From contig NZ_JAHHIT010000039.1 of the NCBI RefSeq assembly GCF_024539675.1, positions 62,001-126,000 of the forward strand: a stretch of 64,000 nucleotides of DNA, given 5' to 3'. The notes beneath the pieces were generated by a model, which had not been told where the DNA came from, did not search any database, and was given only the letters and a program-made list of their open reading frames with translations. Below, in pieces: positions 41,886 through 50,393 of the stretch. Every line of letters begins with the position of its first letter. Positions within the stretch are counted from its first letter, which is position 1. Both the position numbers and the translations under genes were made by a program. This stretch comes from Streptomyces hilarionis (GTDB lineage: Bacteria > Actinomycetota > Actinomycetes > Streptomycetales > Streptomycetaceae).

Positions 41886-42962
41886 ATGGATCTGCCGGTG
41901 ATGCCGCCCGTGAAGCCGATGCTCGCCAAGTCGGTGGCGGCCATCCCGCCGGGCATGCAGTACGAGGCGAAATGGGACGGGTTCCGGGCGATCGTGTTCC
42001 GCGACGGGGACGAGATCGAGCTGGGCAGCCGTACCGGAAAGCCGTTGACCAGGTATTTCCCCGAGCTGGTGGAGGCGTTGCGGGAGCGGGTGCCGACGCG
42101 GTGCGTGCTGGACGGGGAGATCGTGATCGCCCGGGAGGGACGGCTCGACTTCGACGCCCTGACGGAGCGCATCCATCCGGCGGCCTCCCGGGTGCGCACG
42201 CTCGCCGAGCGCACCCCGGCCTCGTTCGTGGCCTTCGACCTCCTGGCGCTGAACGACTCCTCGCTGCTCGACGTCCCGCTCACCGACCGGCGCGAGCTGC
42301 TGGCCCGGGCGCTCGCCGGGGTGACGGCGCCCGTGCATCTGGCGCCGGCGACGACCGACGTCGAGGTGGCCCGGCAGTGGTTCGAGGAGTACGAGGGCGC
42401 GGGCCTGGACGGGGTGATCGCCAAACCGCTCGCCCTGCGCTATCTCCAGGACGAGCGCGCCATGTTCAAGGTGAAGCACGAACGCACCGCCGACGTCGTC
42501 GTGGCCGGTTACCGCCTGCACAAGAGCGGGCCGGTGGTGGGCTCGCTGCTGCTGGGCCTGTACGACGGGCGGGGCGTGTTGCAGCACGTCGGCGTGTCGG
42601 CCGCTTTCACCATGAAGCGGCGGGCGGAACTGGTCGAGGAACTGGAGCCGCTGCGCCTGGCGGACGCGGCCGACCATCCCTGGGCCGCCTGGTCGCAGGA
42701 GGCCGCCCACGAGACGGCGCGACTGCCGGGCGCGCCGAGCCGCTGGTCGGGGAAGAAGGACCTGTCCTGGGTGCCGCTGCGGCCCGAGCGCGTCGCCGAG
42801 GTGGCCTACGACCACATGGAGAACGGGGCGCGCTTTCGGCACACGGCCCGCTTCCGGCGCTGGCGTCCCGACCGCACCCCGTCCAGTTGCACGTACGCGC
42901 AGTTGGAGGAGCCGGTGCGCTACGACCTGTCGGAGATCCTGGGGGCACCGCCCGCGAGCTGA
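41886..42962 (+). CDS. ATP-dependent DNA ligase (LigC/LigD ligase-domain type)
   Basis: A 358-residue ligase. The adenylated lysine is K29 in YEAKWDGFRAI. Further motifs are RTGKPLTRYFPEL, VLDGEIVI, FVAFDLLAL, the GLDGVIAKP motif IV and FKVKHERTADVVVAGY motif V, and a C-terminal OB-fold (LLLGLYDGRGVLQHVGVSAAFT). It would seal breaks after the divergent LigD-type polymerase has processed the ends. The two genes together rebuild the core of LigD as separate proteins. ATG 41886 is chosen on family length, though its SD is poorly placed. GTG 41862 and ATG 41901 are alternatives. Confidence 0.9.
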   Translation: MDLPVMPPVKPMLAKSVAAIPPGMQYEAKWDGFRAIVFRDGDEIELGSRTGKPLTRYFPELVEALRERVPTRCVLDGEIVIAREGRLDFDALTERIHPAASRVRTLAERTPASFVAFDLLALNDSSLLDVPLTDRRELLARALAGVTAPVHLAPATTDVEVARQWFEEYEGAGLDGVIAKPLALRYLQDERAMFKVKHERTADVVVAGYRLHKSGPVVGSLLLGLYDGRGVLQHVGVSAAFTMKRRAELVEELEPLRLADAADHPWAAWSQEAAHETARLPGAPSRWSGKKDLSWVPLRPERVAEVAYDHMENGARFRHTARFRRWRPDRTPSSCTYAQLEEPVRYDLSEILGAPPAS

Positions 42963-42968
42963 ACGGTC

Positions 42969-43006
42969 CCGGGCGCTCGGCCCGTGGGCCGGGGCCGAGC
43001 GCCCGG
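42969..43006. terminator. bidirectional terminator between the ligase and alcohol dehydrogenase genes
   Basis: CCGGGCGCTCGGCCC and GGGCCGAGCGCCCGG make a perfect 15-bp stem with an eight-nt loop, six bases after the ligase stop. The convergent alcohol dehydrogenase gene ends at 43079. Next to that end, TCAGGGGG is repeated about three times (43070-43090). Confidence 0.8.
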
Positions 43007-43078
43007 CGCGCTGCACGGGACGCCGACGGCAACGCGGCGGCGCGCCACGGCGGCCGCGCGGTTCGGGGGGTCAGGGGG

Positions 43079-44269
43079 TCAGGGGGTCATCAGGACCTTG
43101 ACCGCGCCGTCCTGCTTGCGCTGGAACATCTCGTACGCGTGCGGAGCGTCCGAGAGCGGCACGCGGTGGGTGGCGAAGTCGTCGACGCCGAGGGGGTCCT
43201 CGTCGGTGAGGTAGGGCAGGATCTCGTCGGCCCAGCGGCGGACGTTGGCCTGCCCCATGCGGATCTGGAGCTGCTTGTCGAACATCGTGAGCATCGGCAG
43301 CGGGTCGGCCGTGCCGCCGTAGACGCCGACCAGGGAGAGGGTGCCGCCGCGGCGCACGAGGTCGATGGCGGTGTGCAGGGCGGCCAGCCGGTCGATGCTG
43401 AACCGTTCCGCGAACGGGCCGCTGATCTTCCGCGGCAGCAGCGCGGAGGCGTTCTGGACCATGCGGGCGGCCGCGCTGCCGTGCGCCTCGGTGCCGACGG
43501 CGTCGATCACTGCGTCGGGACCGCGGCCGTCGGTCTCGTCGCGGATCGCGTCGACGAGTTCCTTCTCGCTGTCGTAGCTGCGCAGATCGAACGCCTCGAC
43601 GCCCCGCGCGCGGGCCCGGCGCAGCCGGTCGCCCACCAGGTCCACGCCGAAGACCCGGCCGGCGCCGCGCACCTGGGCGACCCGGCAGGCCATGTCGCCG
43701 ATGGGGCCGAGGCCGAGCACGGCGACGCTGCCGCCCTCGGGGATGTCCGCGTAGGCGACCGCCTGCCAGGCGGTGGGAAGGACGTCGGAGAGGTACACGA
43801 AGCGGTCGTCGGGCGGGCCCTCGGGCACCTTGATCGGGCCGAACTGGGCCTGCGGCACCCTCAGGTACTCGGCCTGCGCCCCGGGCACGGCGCCGTACAG
43901 GCGGGTGTAGCCGAACAGCGCGGCGCCCATGCCCTCGGCGGTGACCTGGGTGGTCTCGCACTGGGTGGGCAGCCCGTTCAGGCACATCCAGCAGGCGCCG
44001 CAGGCGATCTGGAACGGCACCACCACCCGGTCGCCGACCCGCAGATCGGGCACCCCCGCGCCGACCTCCTCGACGATGCCCATCGGCTCGTGGCCGATGA
44101 TGTCGCCGGGCGTCATGAACGGGGTGAGCACCTCGTAGAGGTGCAGGTCCGAGCCGCACAGTCCACTGGTCGTGACGCGGATGACGGCGTCCGTCGGCTC
44201 CTGGATCGTCGGATCGGGCACGGTGTCCACCCGCACGTCGCGCTTGCCCTGCCAGGTCACTGCCCTCAT
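43079..44269 (-). CDS. zinc-dependent alcohol dehydrogenase (MDR family, formaldehyde-dehydrogenase-like)
   Basis: A 396-residue medium-chain dehydrogenase. The catalytic zinc ligands lie in SGLCGSDLHLYE and GHEPMG. The structural zinc site has its four cysteines in CGACWMCLNGLPTQC, and the NAD-binding loop is GLGPIGDMACRVAQ. The layout is that of glutathione-independent formaldehyde dehydrogenase-like and threonine-dehydrogenase-like enzymes (long insert after the structural zinc site, YTRLYGAVPGAQAEYLRVP). Substrate is not assigned. GGAG precedes ATG 44269. Interest comes from the nearby aromatic pathway: O-demethylation of vanillate releases formaldehyde, so a detoxifying role is possible but only inferred. 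Confidence 0.87.
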   Translation of the reverse strand: MRAVTWQGKRDVRVDTVPDPTIQEPTDAVIRVTTSGLCGSDLHLYEVLTPFMTPGDIIGHEPMGIVEEVGAGVPDLRVGDRVVVPFQIACGACWMCLNGLPTQCETTQVTAEGMGAALFGYTRLYGAVPGAQAEYLRVPQAQFGPIKVPEGPPDDRFVYLSDVLPTAWQAVAYADIPEGGSVAVLGLGPIGDMACRVAQVRGAGRVFGVDLVGDRLRRARARGVEAFDLRSYDSEKELVDAIRDETDGRGPDAVIDAVGTEAHGSAAARMVQNASALLPRKISGPFAERFSIDRLAALHTAIDLVRRGGTLSLVGVYGGTADPLPMLTMFDKQLQIRMGQANVRRWADEILPYLTDEDPLGVDDFATHRVPLSDAPHAYEMFQRKQDGAVKVLMTP

Positions 44270-44462
44270 CGTGCCGCGCTCCTTCCGCCGTCCGGGTGAA
44301 CCCCGGCAGGTCCGGGGTCCCGGATCGTGGCTGCGCCCCGGGTACCCGAGCGCCCCGCCCCGAACCGCCGGGCCGTGGCCCGGCCGTCGCACGGCCGCCG
44401 GGCCATCGATGGCCACACTCGAACGGACGAGCGCACAATCGAGGGACGGAACGGGGGTGCCC

Positions 44463-45482
44463 ATGAGGGACACGAATCGTTCGAGACGCGGGGCGCGCAC
44501 GGAGCGCGCCCGGCATCCGTCCACCGCTGCGACGGCGGTCTCGGCCGTGGCCGTCGCCCTGGCGGTCTCGCTGGCCGCCGCGGGCTGCACGTCCGGCGGG
44601 TCCTCACCGCCCGACGACGGCCGCAGCGCCTCGCAGAGCCCGACCGGCACCGGCACGAGCGCCGCCGTGGGCCCGGTCCTCGCCGTGAAGATCGACAACG
44701 CGCCGGACGCCCGCCCGCAGACGGGCCTCGACGCGGCGGACGTCGTGTACGCCGAGCAGGTCGAGGGCGGGCTGAGCCGGCTGATGGCGGTGTACGCGAG
44801 CCGGCTGCCGAAGGCCGTGGGGCCGGTGCGCAGCGCCCGGGAGTCCGATCTGGAACTGCTGCGGCAGTTCGCGCGGCCGGTGCTGGCGTTCTCCGGGGCG
44901 CAGGGCAAGCTGCTGCCGCTGATAGACCGCGCGCCGCTGGACGCCGTCACGCCCGAGAAGAAGTCCGACGCCTACTTCCGGGGCGGGGAGCGGGCCGCGC
45001 CGCACAACCTGTATCTGCGCCCGAGCCGCCTGCTGCCCGCCGCGCCGGGTAAGGCGGCGCTGACCACGGGCTTCCGGTTCGGCCCCGCGCCCGCCGGAGG
45101 CCGGGCCGAGGCCTCGCGGACCGTGCGGTACCCGGCGGCCGGCTTCACCTTCACCTGGTCCCCGAGCCGGGCGCGCTGGCTGGTCTCGACGGACGGCAGG
45201 CCCACCGTGGCGACCGACGGACAACGGCTGGCCCCGGCCACCGTGGTCGTGCAGTACGTGCGGATCCGCGCCTCGGGATTCCACGACTTCCTCGGCAACA
45301 ACACGCCCTACACGCAGACGGTCGGCTCGGGGAAGGCGGAGGTGCTGCGCGACGGGCGCGCCTACGACGTGAACTGGAAGCGGGCGAAGGCCGGGGACGG
45401 CACGCGGTTCACCGCGGCGGACGGCAGCCCGGTCGCGTTCGCCGAGGGGCAGGTGTGGGTGGTGTTCGCGAAGGCGCCGTGA
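44463..45482 (+). CDS. DUF3048-domain lipoprotein
   Basis: A 339-residue exported protein. The N-terminal hydrophobic helix ends in [10 protein letters not shown], which fits a lipoprotein signal with the modified cysteine at about residue 42, so it should be anchored to the outer face of the membrane. After a Ser/Thr/Gly linker it has the DUF3048 pattern: [37 protein letters not shown], then PVGPVRSAR and [11 protein letters not shown], and the C-terminal [27 protein letters not shown] domain. Function of the family (YerB-like) is unknown. GGGGG before ATG 44463. Divergent from the alcohol dehydrogenase gene. Confidence 0.82.
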   Translation: MRDTNRSRRGARTERARHPSTAATAVSAVAVALAVSLAAAGCTSGGSSPPDDGRSASQSPTGTGTSAAVGPVLAVKIDNAPDARPQTGLDAADVVYAEQVEGGLSRLMAVYASRLPKAVGPVRSARESDLELLRQFARPVLAFSGAQGKLLPLIDRAPLDAVTPEKKSDAYFRGGERAAPHNLYLRPSRLLPAAPGKAALTTGFRFGPAPAGGRAEASRTVRYPAAGFTFTWSPSRARWLVSTDGRPTVATDGQRLAPATVVVQYVRIRASGFHDFLGNNTPYTQTVGSGKAEVLRDGRAYDVNWKRAKAGDGTRFTAADGSPVAFAEGQVWVVFAKAP

Positions 45483-45518
45483 GCGAGCCCGCCGTCGTCA
45501 CGGCCCTTCCCCGGCCGT

Positions 45519-45605
45519 GCCCGCTCCCCCGGCCGGCCCTGCTCCCTGGCCGGACCGCTCCCCCGGGCCGACCCGCTCCCCGGCCGGACCGCTCTCCTGC
45601 CGGTC
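45519..45605. repeat. degenerate tandem repeats between DUF3048 gene and pcaV
   Basis: About five imperfect units of the type CGCTCCCC-GGCCGG-AC (16-18 bp) fill the space between two convergent genes. They can form many alternative hairpins, beginning with ACGGCC/GGCCGT at about 45500-45518, and may act as a diffuse terminator. Confidence 0.45.
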
Positions 45606-45610
45606 TGCCG

Positions 45611-46075
45611 TCAGTCCTGGCCGGCCAGGGGTTCGGCCGGGTTGCGCAGTCCCTCCGCCGCGTCCGAGACGCGCTGGATCAGTTCGAGGAACAGGGTCTG
45701 CTCCCCGGCCGACAGCGGGGACAGGAAGACCTGGTTCATCCGGGCGGTGCGCACCGTCAGCCGGCGGTGGGTGCGCAGCCCGTCCTCGGTGAGCCGCAGC
45801 AGGAAACGGCGTCCGTCCTGCGGGTCGCGGACCTTGTCGAGGAGGGCCCGGCGGGTGAGGCGGCTGATCACCTCGGCCACGGTGGAGCGGTCGAGGCCCA
45901 CGCGCTCCCCCACCGTGCGCTGGTCGAGTCCCGGCTCGGCGACGAGCGCGTTGAGGACCGCGAACTGCGGCGAGGTGATCTCCTCGGAGACCATCGTGTT
46001 CCACAGCAGGTAGTGCGCCTGCTGGAGACGCCGGGCCAGGTGCCCGGGGTGGCTGGTGAGGTCCACCGCGGCCAT
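45611..46075 (-). CDS. pcaV: MarR-family repressor of the protocatechuate genes (PcaV)
   Basis: A 154-residue MarR protein: helical dimerisation ends, a winged helix ([45 protein letters not shown]) and the wing ([15 protein letters not shown]). It is divergent from a complete pca operon. S. coelicolor PcaV (SCO6704) is known to repress the pca genes and to release DNA on binding protocatechuate, with Arg15 important for the ligand. Here residue 15 is Arg and residue 21 His, in [22 protein letters not shown] precedes ATG 46075. The leader of this gene contains four 17-bp repeats. Confidence 0.92.
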   Translation of the reverse strand: MAAVDLTSHPGHLARRLQQAHYLLWNTMVSEEITSPQFAVLNALVAEPGLDQRTVGERVGLDRSTVAEVISRLTRRALLDKVRDPQDGRRFLLRLTEDGLRTHRRLTVRTARMNQVFLSPLSAGEQTLFLELIQRVSDAAEGLRNPAEPLAGQD

Positions 46076-46085
46076 GAGCGCTCCT

Positions 46086-46153
46086 CCGCTGGAAAGGGGT
46101 CGGTGTCCGGAAGGGGTCGGTGCACGGATCGGGTCGTGGTCCGGAAGGGGTCG
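46086..46153 (-). repeat. four exact-period 17-bp tandem repeats in the pcaV leader
   Basis: Units begin at 46086, 46103, 46120 and 46137, each ending in GGGTCG. Copies 46103-46119 and 46137-46153 are nearly identical (GTCCGGAAGGGGTCG core), and a weak fifth copy follows. They sit between the pcaV start and the probable PcaV operator, inside the expected transcript leader. Confidence 0.75.
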
Positions 46154-46167
46154 TCGTCCGGGACGGC

Positions 46168-46196
46168 TCAGTGCCTGGAATTGAACGGTGCACTGA
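46168..46196. promoter_or_regulatory. probable PcaV operator, pcaV side
   Basis: TCAGTGC (46168-46174) and its exact complement GCACTGA (46190-46196) face each other across 15 bp, about 95 bp before pcaV. The half-site TCAGTGC recurs in the pcaI-side site at 46317-46328, supporting recognition by the same regulator. Confidence 0.6.
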
Positions 46197-46316
46197 ACGA
46201 TACCGCCCGTTCGGCCGGTGCGTCCCGCCTCCTGGTGAACCTCCTCCCTGGTGCCGCCTGGGGTCTTGACTGGTTCGGTCGCCGGTGGCACCGTGTGGGC
46301 CATCCCGAAGAAATGC

Positions 46317-46328
46317 TCAGTGCGCTGA
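46317..46328. promoter_or_regulatory. probable PcaV operator, pcaI side
   Basis: TCAGTGCGCTGA is a near-perfect 12-bp palindrome built on the same TCAG half-sites as the operator at 46168-46196. It lies 42 bp before the pcaI start and directly before TATCAG (46330-46335), a possible -10, where a bound repressor would block polymerase. Confidence 0.6.
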
Positions 46329-46370
46329 CTATCAGGTCGTCGCATCAGGTGCGCGGAAGGGGCTTCACGG

Positions 46371-47126
46371 ATGGACAAGGTGGTCGCCACAGCCCTGGAG
46401 GCGGTGGCCGACGTGCCGGACGGCGCGTCGCTGGCGGTGGGCGGATTCGGCCTGAGCGGCGTGCCCGGCGTCCTCATCGGAGCCCTGTACGAACGAGGCG
46501 TCACCGGGCTGTCGGTCGTCTCCAACAACTGCGGGGCGATGGAGTCGGGCCTCGCGGTCCTGCTGGCCGCCGGGCGGATCGCCCGCGTGACCGGCTCCTA
46601 CATCGGCGCGAACAAGGAGTTCGCCCGGCAGTACCTGGCCGGCGAGCTGGAGGTCGAGCTGATCCCGCAGGGCACGCTGGCCGAACGGCTGCGGTCCGGC
46701 GGCGCCGGCATCCCCGCCTTCTACACGCCCGCCGGGGTGGGCACCCAGGTCGCCGAGGGCGGACTGCCATGGCGCTACGACGGCGCGGGCGGCGTCGCGC
46801 TGGCCTCGCCGCCGAAGGAGGTCAGGGAGTTCGACGGGGTGGAGTACGTGCTGGAGCACGGCATCCGCACCGACTTCGCGCTGGTGCGGGCCGCCCGCGG
46901 CGACCGGCACGGCAACCTCGTCTTCAACAAGGCCGCCCGCAACTTCAACCCGCTCGCCGCGATGGCCGGACGCGTCACGATCGCGGAGGTCGAGGAGCTC
47001 GTGGAGCCCGGCGCGATCGACCCGGACGCGGTGCACGTGCCGGGCGTCTTCGTGCAGCGCGTGGTCGCCCTGACCCCGGAGCAGGCCGCCGACAAGAAGA
47101 TCGAGCAGCGGACGGTGAGCAGCTGA
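46371..47126 (+). CDS. pcaI: 3-oxoadipate CoA-transferase, alpha subunit
   Basis: A 251-residue subunit of the enzyme that moves CoA from succinyl-CoA to 3-oxoadipate, the penultimate step of protocatechuate breakdown. The N-terminal [13 protein letters not shown] loop (about residues 24-36), [11 protein letters not shown] and the [13 protein letters not shown] strand are typical of the class I CoA-transferase A subunit, as is [21 protein letters not shown]. First gene of the operon, ATG 46371, preceded by GGAAGGGG. Its TGA overlaps the ATG of pcaJ by one base. Confidence 0.93.
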   Translation: MDKVVATALEAVADVPDGASLAVGGFGLSGVPGVLIGALYERGVTGLSVVSNNCGAMESGLAVLLAAGRIARVTGSYIGANKEFARQYLAGELEVELIPQGTLAERLRSGGAGIPAFYTPAGVGTQVAEGGLPWRYDGAGGVALASPPKEVREFDGVEYVLEHGIRTDFALVRAARGDRHGNLVFNKAARNFNPLAAMAGRVTIAEVEELVEPGAIDPDAVHVPGVFVQRVVALTPEQAADKKIEQRTVSS

Positions 47127-47779
47127 TGGCCTGGACCCGCGAGCAGATGGCCGCCCGCGCCGCGCGCGAGCTGAGGGACGGCCAGTACGTCAACCTCGGC
47201 ATCGGCCTGCCGACGCTCATCCCCAACCACCTCCCGCCGGACGTCGAGGTGGTGCTGGAGAGCGAGAACGGCATCCTGGGAACCGGCCCCTACCCCGCCG
47301 AGGACGCGGTCGACCCGGACCTGATCAACGCGGGCAAGGAGACCGTGACGGTACTGCCGGGCGCGTCCTTCTTCGACTCGGCGCTGTCCTTCGGCATGAT
47401 CCGCGGCGGCCACATCGACGTGGCCGTGCTCGGCGCGATGCAGGTCTCCGAACACGGCGACCTGGCGAACTGGGCCGTCCCCGGCAAGATGATCACCGGC
47501 ATCGGCGGGGCGATGGACCTGGTGCACGGGGCCCGCACGGTCATCGTCGTCATGACCCACACGGCCAAGGACGGCAGCCCCAAGATCGTGGCCGAGTGCG
47601 CGCTGCCGCTGACCGGAAGGCGCTGCGTCGACCGGATCATCACCGACCTCGGCGTCCTCGACGTCACCGGGGAGGGCCTGACGCTCGTGGAGACCGCGCC
47701 GGGCGTCGCCGTGGAGGAGATCGCGGCGAAGACGGCCGCGCGCCTCCGGGTCGCCGTACGCACGCAGGCCTCGTCGTGA
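47126..47779 (+). CDS. pcaJ: 3-oxoadipate CoA-transferase, beta subunit
   Basis: A 217-residue subunit carrying the catalytic glutamate of the transferase in [11 protein letters not shown] (about residue 47), with [17 protein letters not shown] before it and [23 protein letters not shown] after, all diagnostic for the B subunit. The start ATG shares an A with the pcaI stop codon, and its own stop overlaps the GTG start of pcaF (GTGA), so the three genes are translationally coupled. Works as a heteromer with PcaI in the cytoplasm. Confidence 0.93.
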   Translation: MAWTREQMAARAARELRDGQYVNLGIGLPTLIPNHLPPDVEVVLESENGILGTGPYPAEDAVDPDLINAGKETVTVLPGASFFDSALSFGMIRGGHIDVAVLGAMQVSEHGDLANWAVPGKMITGIGGAMDLVHGARTVIVVMTHTAKDGSPKIVAECALPLTGRRCVDRIITDLGVLDVTGEGLTLVETAPGVAVEEIAAKTAARLRVAVRTQASS

Positions 47780-48990
47780 GGGCCGGCCCGAGGACGGTCT
47801 ACGTGGTCGACGCCGTCCGCACCCCGTTCGGCCGCTACGACGGCGCGCTGGCCCCGGTGCGTCCGGACGATCTCGCCGCCCACGTGATCCGCGAACTCCT
47901 GGCCCGCACCCCCGCCCTGGACGCCGCGCGCGTGGACGACGTCTACTTCGGCAACGCCAACGGCGCGGGCGAGGAGAACCGCAACGTCGGCCGGATGGGC
48001 GCGCTGCTGGCGGGGCTGCCCACCTCGGTGCCGGGCGTCACCGTCAACCGGTTGTGCGCCTCCGGCCTGGAGGCCGTGATCCAGGCGGCCCGCGCGATCG
48101 CGGTCGGGGACGCCTCGGTCGCCGTCGCGGGCGGTGTGGAGTCGATGACCCGCGCGCCGTTCGTGCTGCCGAAGTCGGACCGGGCCTTCCCCGCCGGGCA
48201 TGCCGAGCTGTACTCGACCACCCTGGGCTGGCGGATGGTCAACCCGCGGATGGCTCCGCAGTGGACGATCCCGCTCGGCGAGTCGGCGGAACTGATCGCC
48301 GACAAGCACGGGATCGGCCGCGAGCAGCAGGACGCGTTCGCCCTCGCGAGCCACCGCAAGGCAGCCGCGGCCCGGCAGGCGGGGCTGTTCGACGCCGAGC
48401 TCACGCCCGTGCCGGTCCCCCGCCGCAAGGGCGACCCGGTCGTGTTCGACGCGGACGAGTGCGTACGGCCGGACGCCTCGCTGGAGGCGATGGGCAGGCT
48501 GAAGCCGTCGTTCCGCACTCGGGGCGGCACGGTGACGGCGGGCAACGCGTCGCCGCTGAACGACGGGGCCGCGGCCCTGCTGCTGGTGGACGAGGAGGGG
48601 CTGCGGGCGACCGGTCGCGAGCCCCTCGCCCGGGTGTCCGCGACCGGGGTGTCCGCGCTCGACCCGCAGTACTTCGGGCTCGCCCCCGTCGAAGCCGTCC
48701 ACCGCGCACTCGGCAGGGCCGGCCGCGGTTTCGGCGACCTGTCGGTGCTCGAACTCAACGAGGCGTTCGCCGCGCAGGTCCTCGGCTGTGTCGCCGAGTG
48801 GCCCGAGTTCGACCCGGCAGTCCTCAACCCGCAGGGCGGCGCCATCGCCCTCGGCCACCCGCTCGGCGCCTCGGGCGCCCGCCTCGCCGGCACCGTCGCC
48901 CACCAGCTCGCCCGCCGGGGCGGCGGCGTCGGGGTCGCCGCCCTGTGCATCGGCGTGGGCCAGGGCCTCGCCCTCGTCCTCGAACGATAG
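47776..48990 (+). CDS. pcaF: 3-oxoadipyl-CoA thiolase
   Basis: A 404-residue thiolase that splits 3-oxoadipyl-CoA into succinyl-CoA and acetyl-CoA, delivering the aromatic carbon to the TCA cycle. Catalytic cysteine C94 in [12 protein letters not shown], then [24 protein letters not shown] and the second cysteine in ALCIGVGQG. Start GTG 47776 in a GTGA overlap with the pcaJ stop. The gene is distinguished from the fatty-acid thiolase at 26560 by its place in the pca operon and by the N terminus [20 protein letters not shown] typical of PcaF/PaaJ. Confidence 0.93.
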   Translation: MRAGPRTVYVVDAVRTPFGRYDGALAPVRPDDLAAHVIRELLARTPALDAARVDDVYFGNANGAGEENRNVGRMGALLAGLPTSVPGVTVNRLCASGLEAVIQAARAIAVGDASVAVAGGVESMTRAPFVLPKSDRAFPAGHAELYSTTLGWRMVNPRMAPQWTIPLGESAELIADKHGIGREQQDAFALASHRKAAAARQAGLFDAELTPVPVPRRKGDPVVFDADECVRPDASLEAMGRLKPSFRTRGGTVTAGNASPLNDGAAALLLVDEEGLRATGREPLARVSATGVSALDPQYFGLAPVEAVHRALGRAGRGFGDLSVLELNEAFAAQVLGCVAEWPEFDPAVLNPQGGAIALGHPLGASGARLAGTVAHQLARRGGGVGVAALCIGVGQGLALVLER

Positions 48991-49007
48991 GAACCCCGGG
49001 AACCCCC

Positions 49008-49781
49008 ATGACTCTCACGCAATCCGACATCGACCGGGAGATCGCGGCCGAGCGCGCCGCCTACGACAAGCGGCGCGCCGAGGGCGCGCCCGTCGAGCAC
49101 CAGCCGCGCCGCGACTACGCGCCGTACCGCTCGTCCGTCCTGCGCCATCCGACGCGGCCGCCGGTCACCATCGACGTCGGCACCGATCCGGAGCTGGTGG
49201 AGCTCGCCTCGCCCGCGTTCGGCGAACGGGACGTCACCGAGACCGACAACGACCTGACCCGCCGGCACGACGGCGAGCCGATCGGGGAACGGATCACCGT
49301 CTCGGGCCGGCTGCTGGATCGTGACGGCCGTCCGGTGCGCGGTCAGCTGGTCGAGATCTGGCAGGCCAACTCGGCCGGACGCTACGCCCACATGCGCGAG
49401 CAGCACGACGCGCCGCTGGACCCGAACTTCACCGGCGTCGGCCGTACCCTGACCGACGACAGCGGCTTCTACCGCTTCACCACCGTCCAGCCGGGCCCCT
49501 ACCCGTGGCGTCAGCACCTCAACGCCTGGCGGCCGGCCCACATCCACTTCTCGCTGTTCGGCACGGCCTTCACCCAACGGCTCGTCACGCAGATGTACTT
49601 CCCGAGCGACCCGCTCTTCCCCTACGACCCGATCATCCAGTCGGTGACGGACGACGCGGCCCGGCAGCGGCTGGTCGCCACCTACGACCACAGCCTGTCC
49701 GTGCCCGAGTTCTCGATGGGCTACCACTGGGACATCGTGCTCGACGGGCCGCGGGCCACCTGGATCGAAGAAGGACGCTGA
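49008..49781 (+). CDS. pcaH: protocatechuate 3,4-dioxygenase, beta subunit
   Basis: A 257-residue intradiol dioxygenase subunit holding the non-haem ferric iron. The ligands are recognisable: the tyrosines in DSGFYRFTTVQPGPYPW and the two histidines in RPAHIHFSLFG. The core string GQLVEIWQANSAGRYAHMREQHDAPLDPNF is also typical. It opens the ring of protocatechuate to 3-carboxy-cis,cis-muconate with O2, together with PcaG. ATG 49008 lies 17 bp after pcaF, one of only two real gaps in the operon. Confidence 0.94.
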   Translation: MTLTQSDIDREIAAERAAYDKRRAEGAPVEHQPRRDYAPYRSSVLRHPTRPPVTIDVGTDPELVELASPAFGERDVTETDNDLTRRHDGEPIGERITVSGRLLDRDGRPVRGQLVEIWQANSAGRYAHMREQHDAPLDPNFTGVGRTLTDDSGFYRFTTVQPGPYPWRQHLNAWRPAHIHFSLFGTAFTQRLVTQMYFPSDPLFPYDPIIQSVTDDAARQRLVATYDHSLSVPEFSMGYHWDIVLDGPRATWIEEGR

Positions 49782-49787
49782 GCCGCC

Positions 49788-50393
49788 ATGACGAAGATCG
49801 ACCCGAGCCGCCCGGAGACCGTGCTGCCGACCCCGTCCCACACGGTCGGCCCCTTCTACGGTCACGCCCTGCCGTTCCCCGGCGGCGGCGACATCGCCCC
49901 GCTCGGCCACCCGGACGCCGTCACCCTGCGCGGGTACGTGTACGACGGCGAGGGCGCGCCGCTGCCGGACGCCTTCCTGGAACTGTGGGGCGCGGACCCC
50001 GACGGGGAGCTGCCACGGGTCGACGGGTCGATGCGCCGCGACCCGGCGTCCGGCGGGTTCCTCGGGCGCAACGGTGTGGAGTTCACCGGCTGGGGCCGCG
50101 TCCAGACGGACGCCGACGGACACTGGTCCGCGCGGACGCTGCGGCCGGGCGCGCGCGGCGCGAGCGCCCCCTACGTGAGCGTCTGCGTGTTCGCGCGCGG
50201 GCTGCTGGTGCACCTCTTCACCCGGATCTACCTGCCCGGCGACGACGCGGCGCTCGCCGCCGACCCGCTGCTGCGGCGGGTGGACCCGGCGCGGCGCGAC
50301 ACGCTGATCGCGACGCGCGAGCGGTCGGGGGCCTACCGTTTCGACATCCGCCTTCAGGGCGAAGGCGAGACGGTCTTCCTGGAGTTCCAGTGA
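49788..50393 (+). CDS. pcaG: protocatechuate 3,4-dioxygenase, alpha subunit
   Basis: A 201-residue partner of PcaH with the same beta-sandwich fold but no iron ligands. Family strings: TVGPFYGHALPF near the N terminus, LRGYVYDGEGAPLPDAFLELWGADPDG, FTGWGRVQTDADGHW and HLFTRIYLPGDD. The ring-cleaving complex is an alpha-beta oligomer, with the active site at the interface. ATG 49788 lies six bases after the pcaH stop, and the pcaG stop overlaps the GTG of pcaB. Confidence 0.93.
   Translation: MTKIDPSRPETVLPTPSHTVGPFYGHALPFPGGGDIAPLGHPDAVTLRGYVYDGEGAPLPDAFLELWGADPDGELPRVDGSMRRDPASGGFLGRNGVEFTGWGRVQTDADGHWSARTLRPGARGASAPYVSVCVFARGLLVHLFTRIYLPGDDAALAADPLLRRVDPARRDTLIATRERSGAYRFDIRLQGEGETVFLEFQ

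Noticed and set aside
41780..41886. A Ku-binding or SOS-type (LexA) box between the NHEJ polymerase and ligase genes
   Set aside because: No palindrome with the expected GAAC-N4-GTTC core is present in the 105-bp region.
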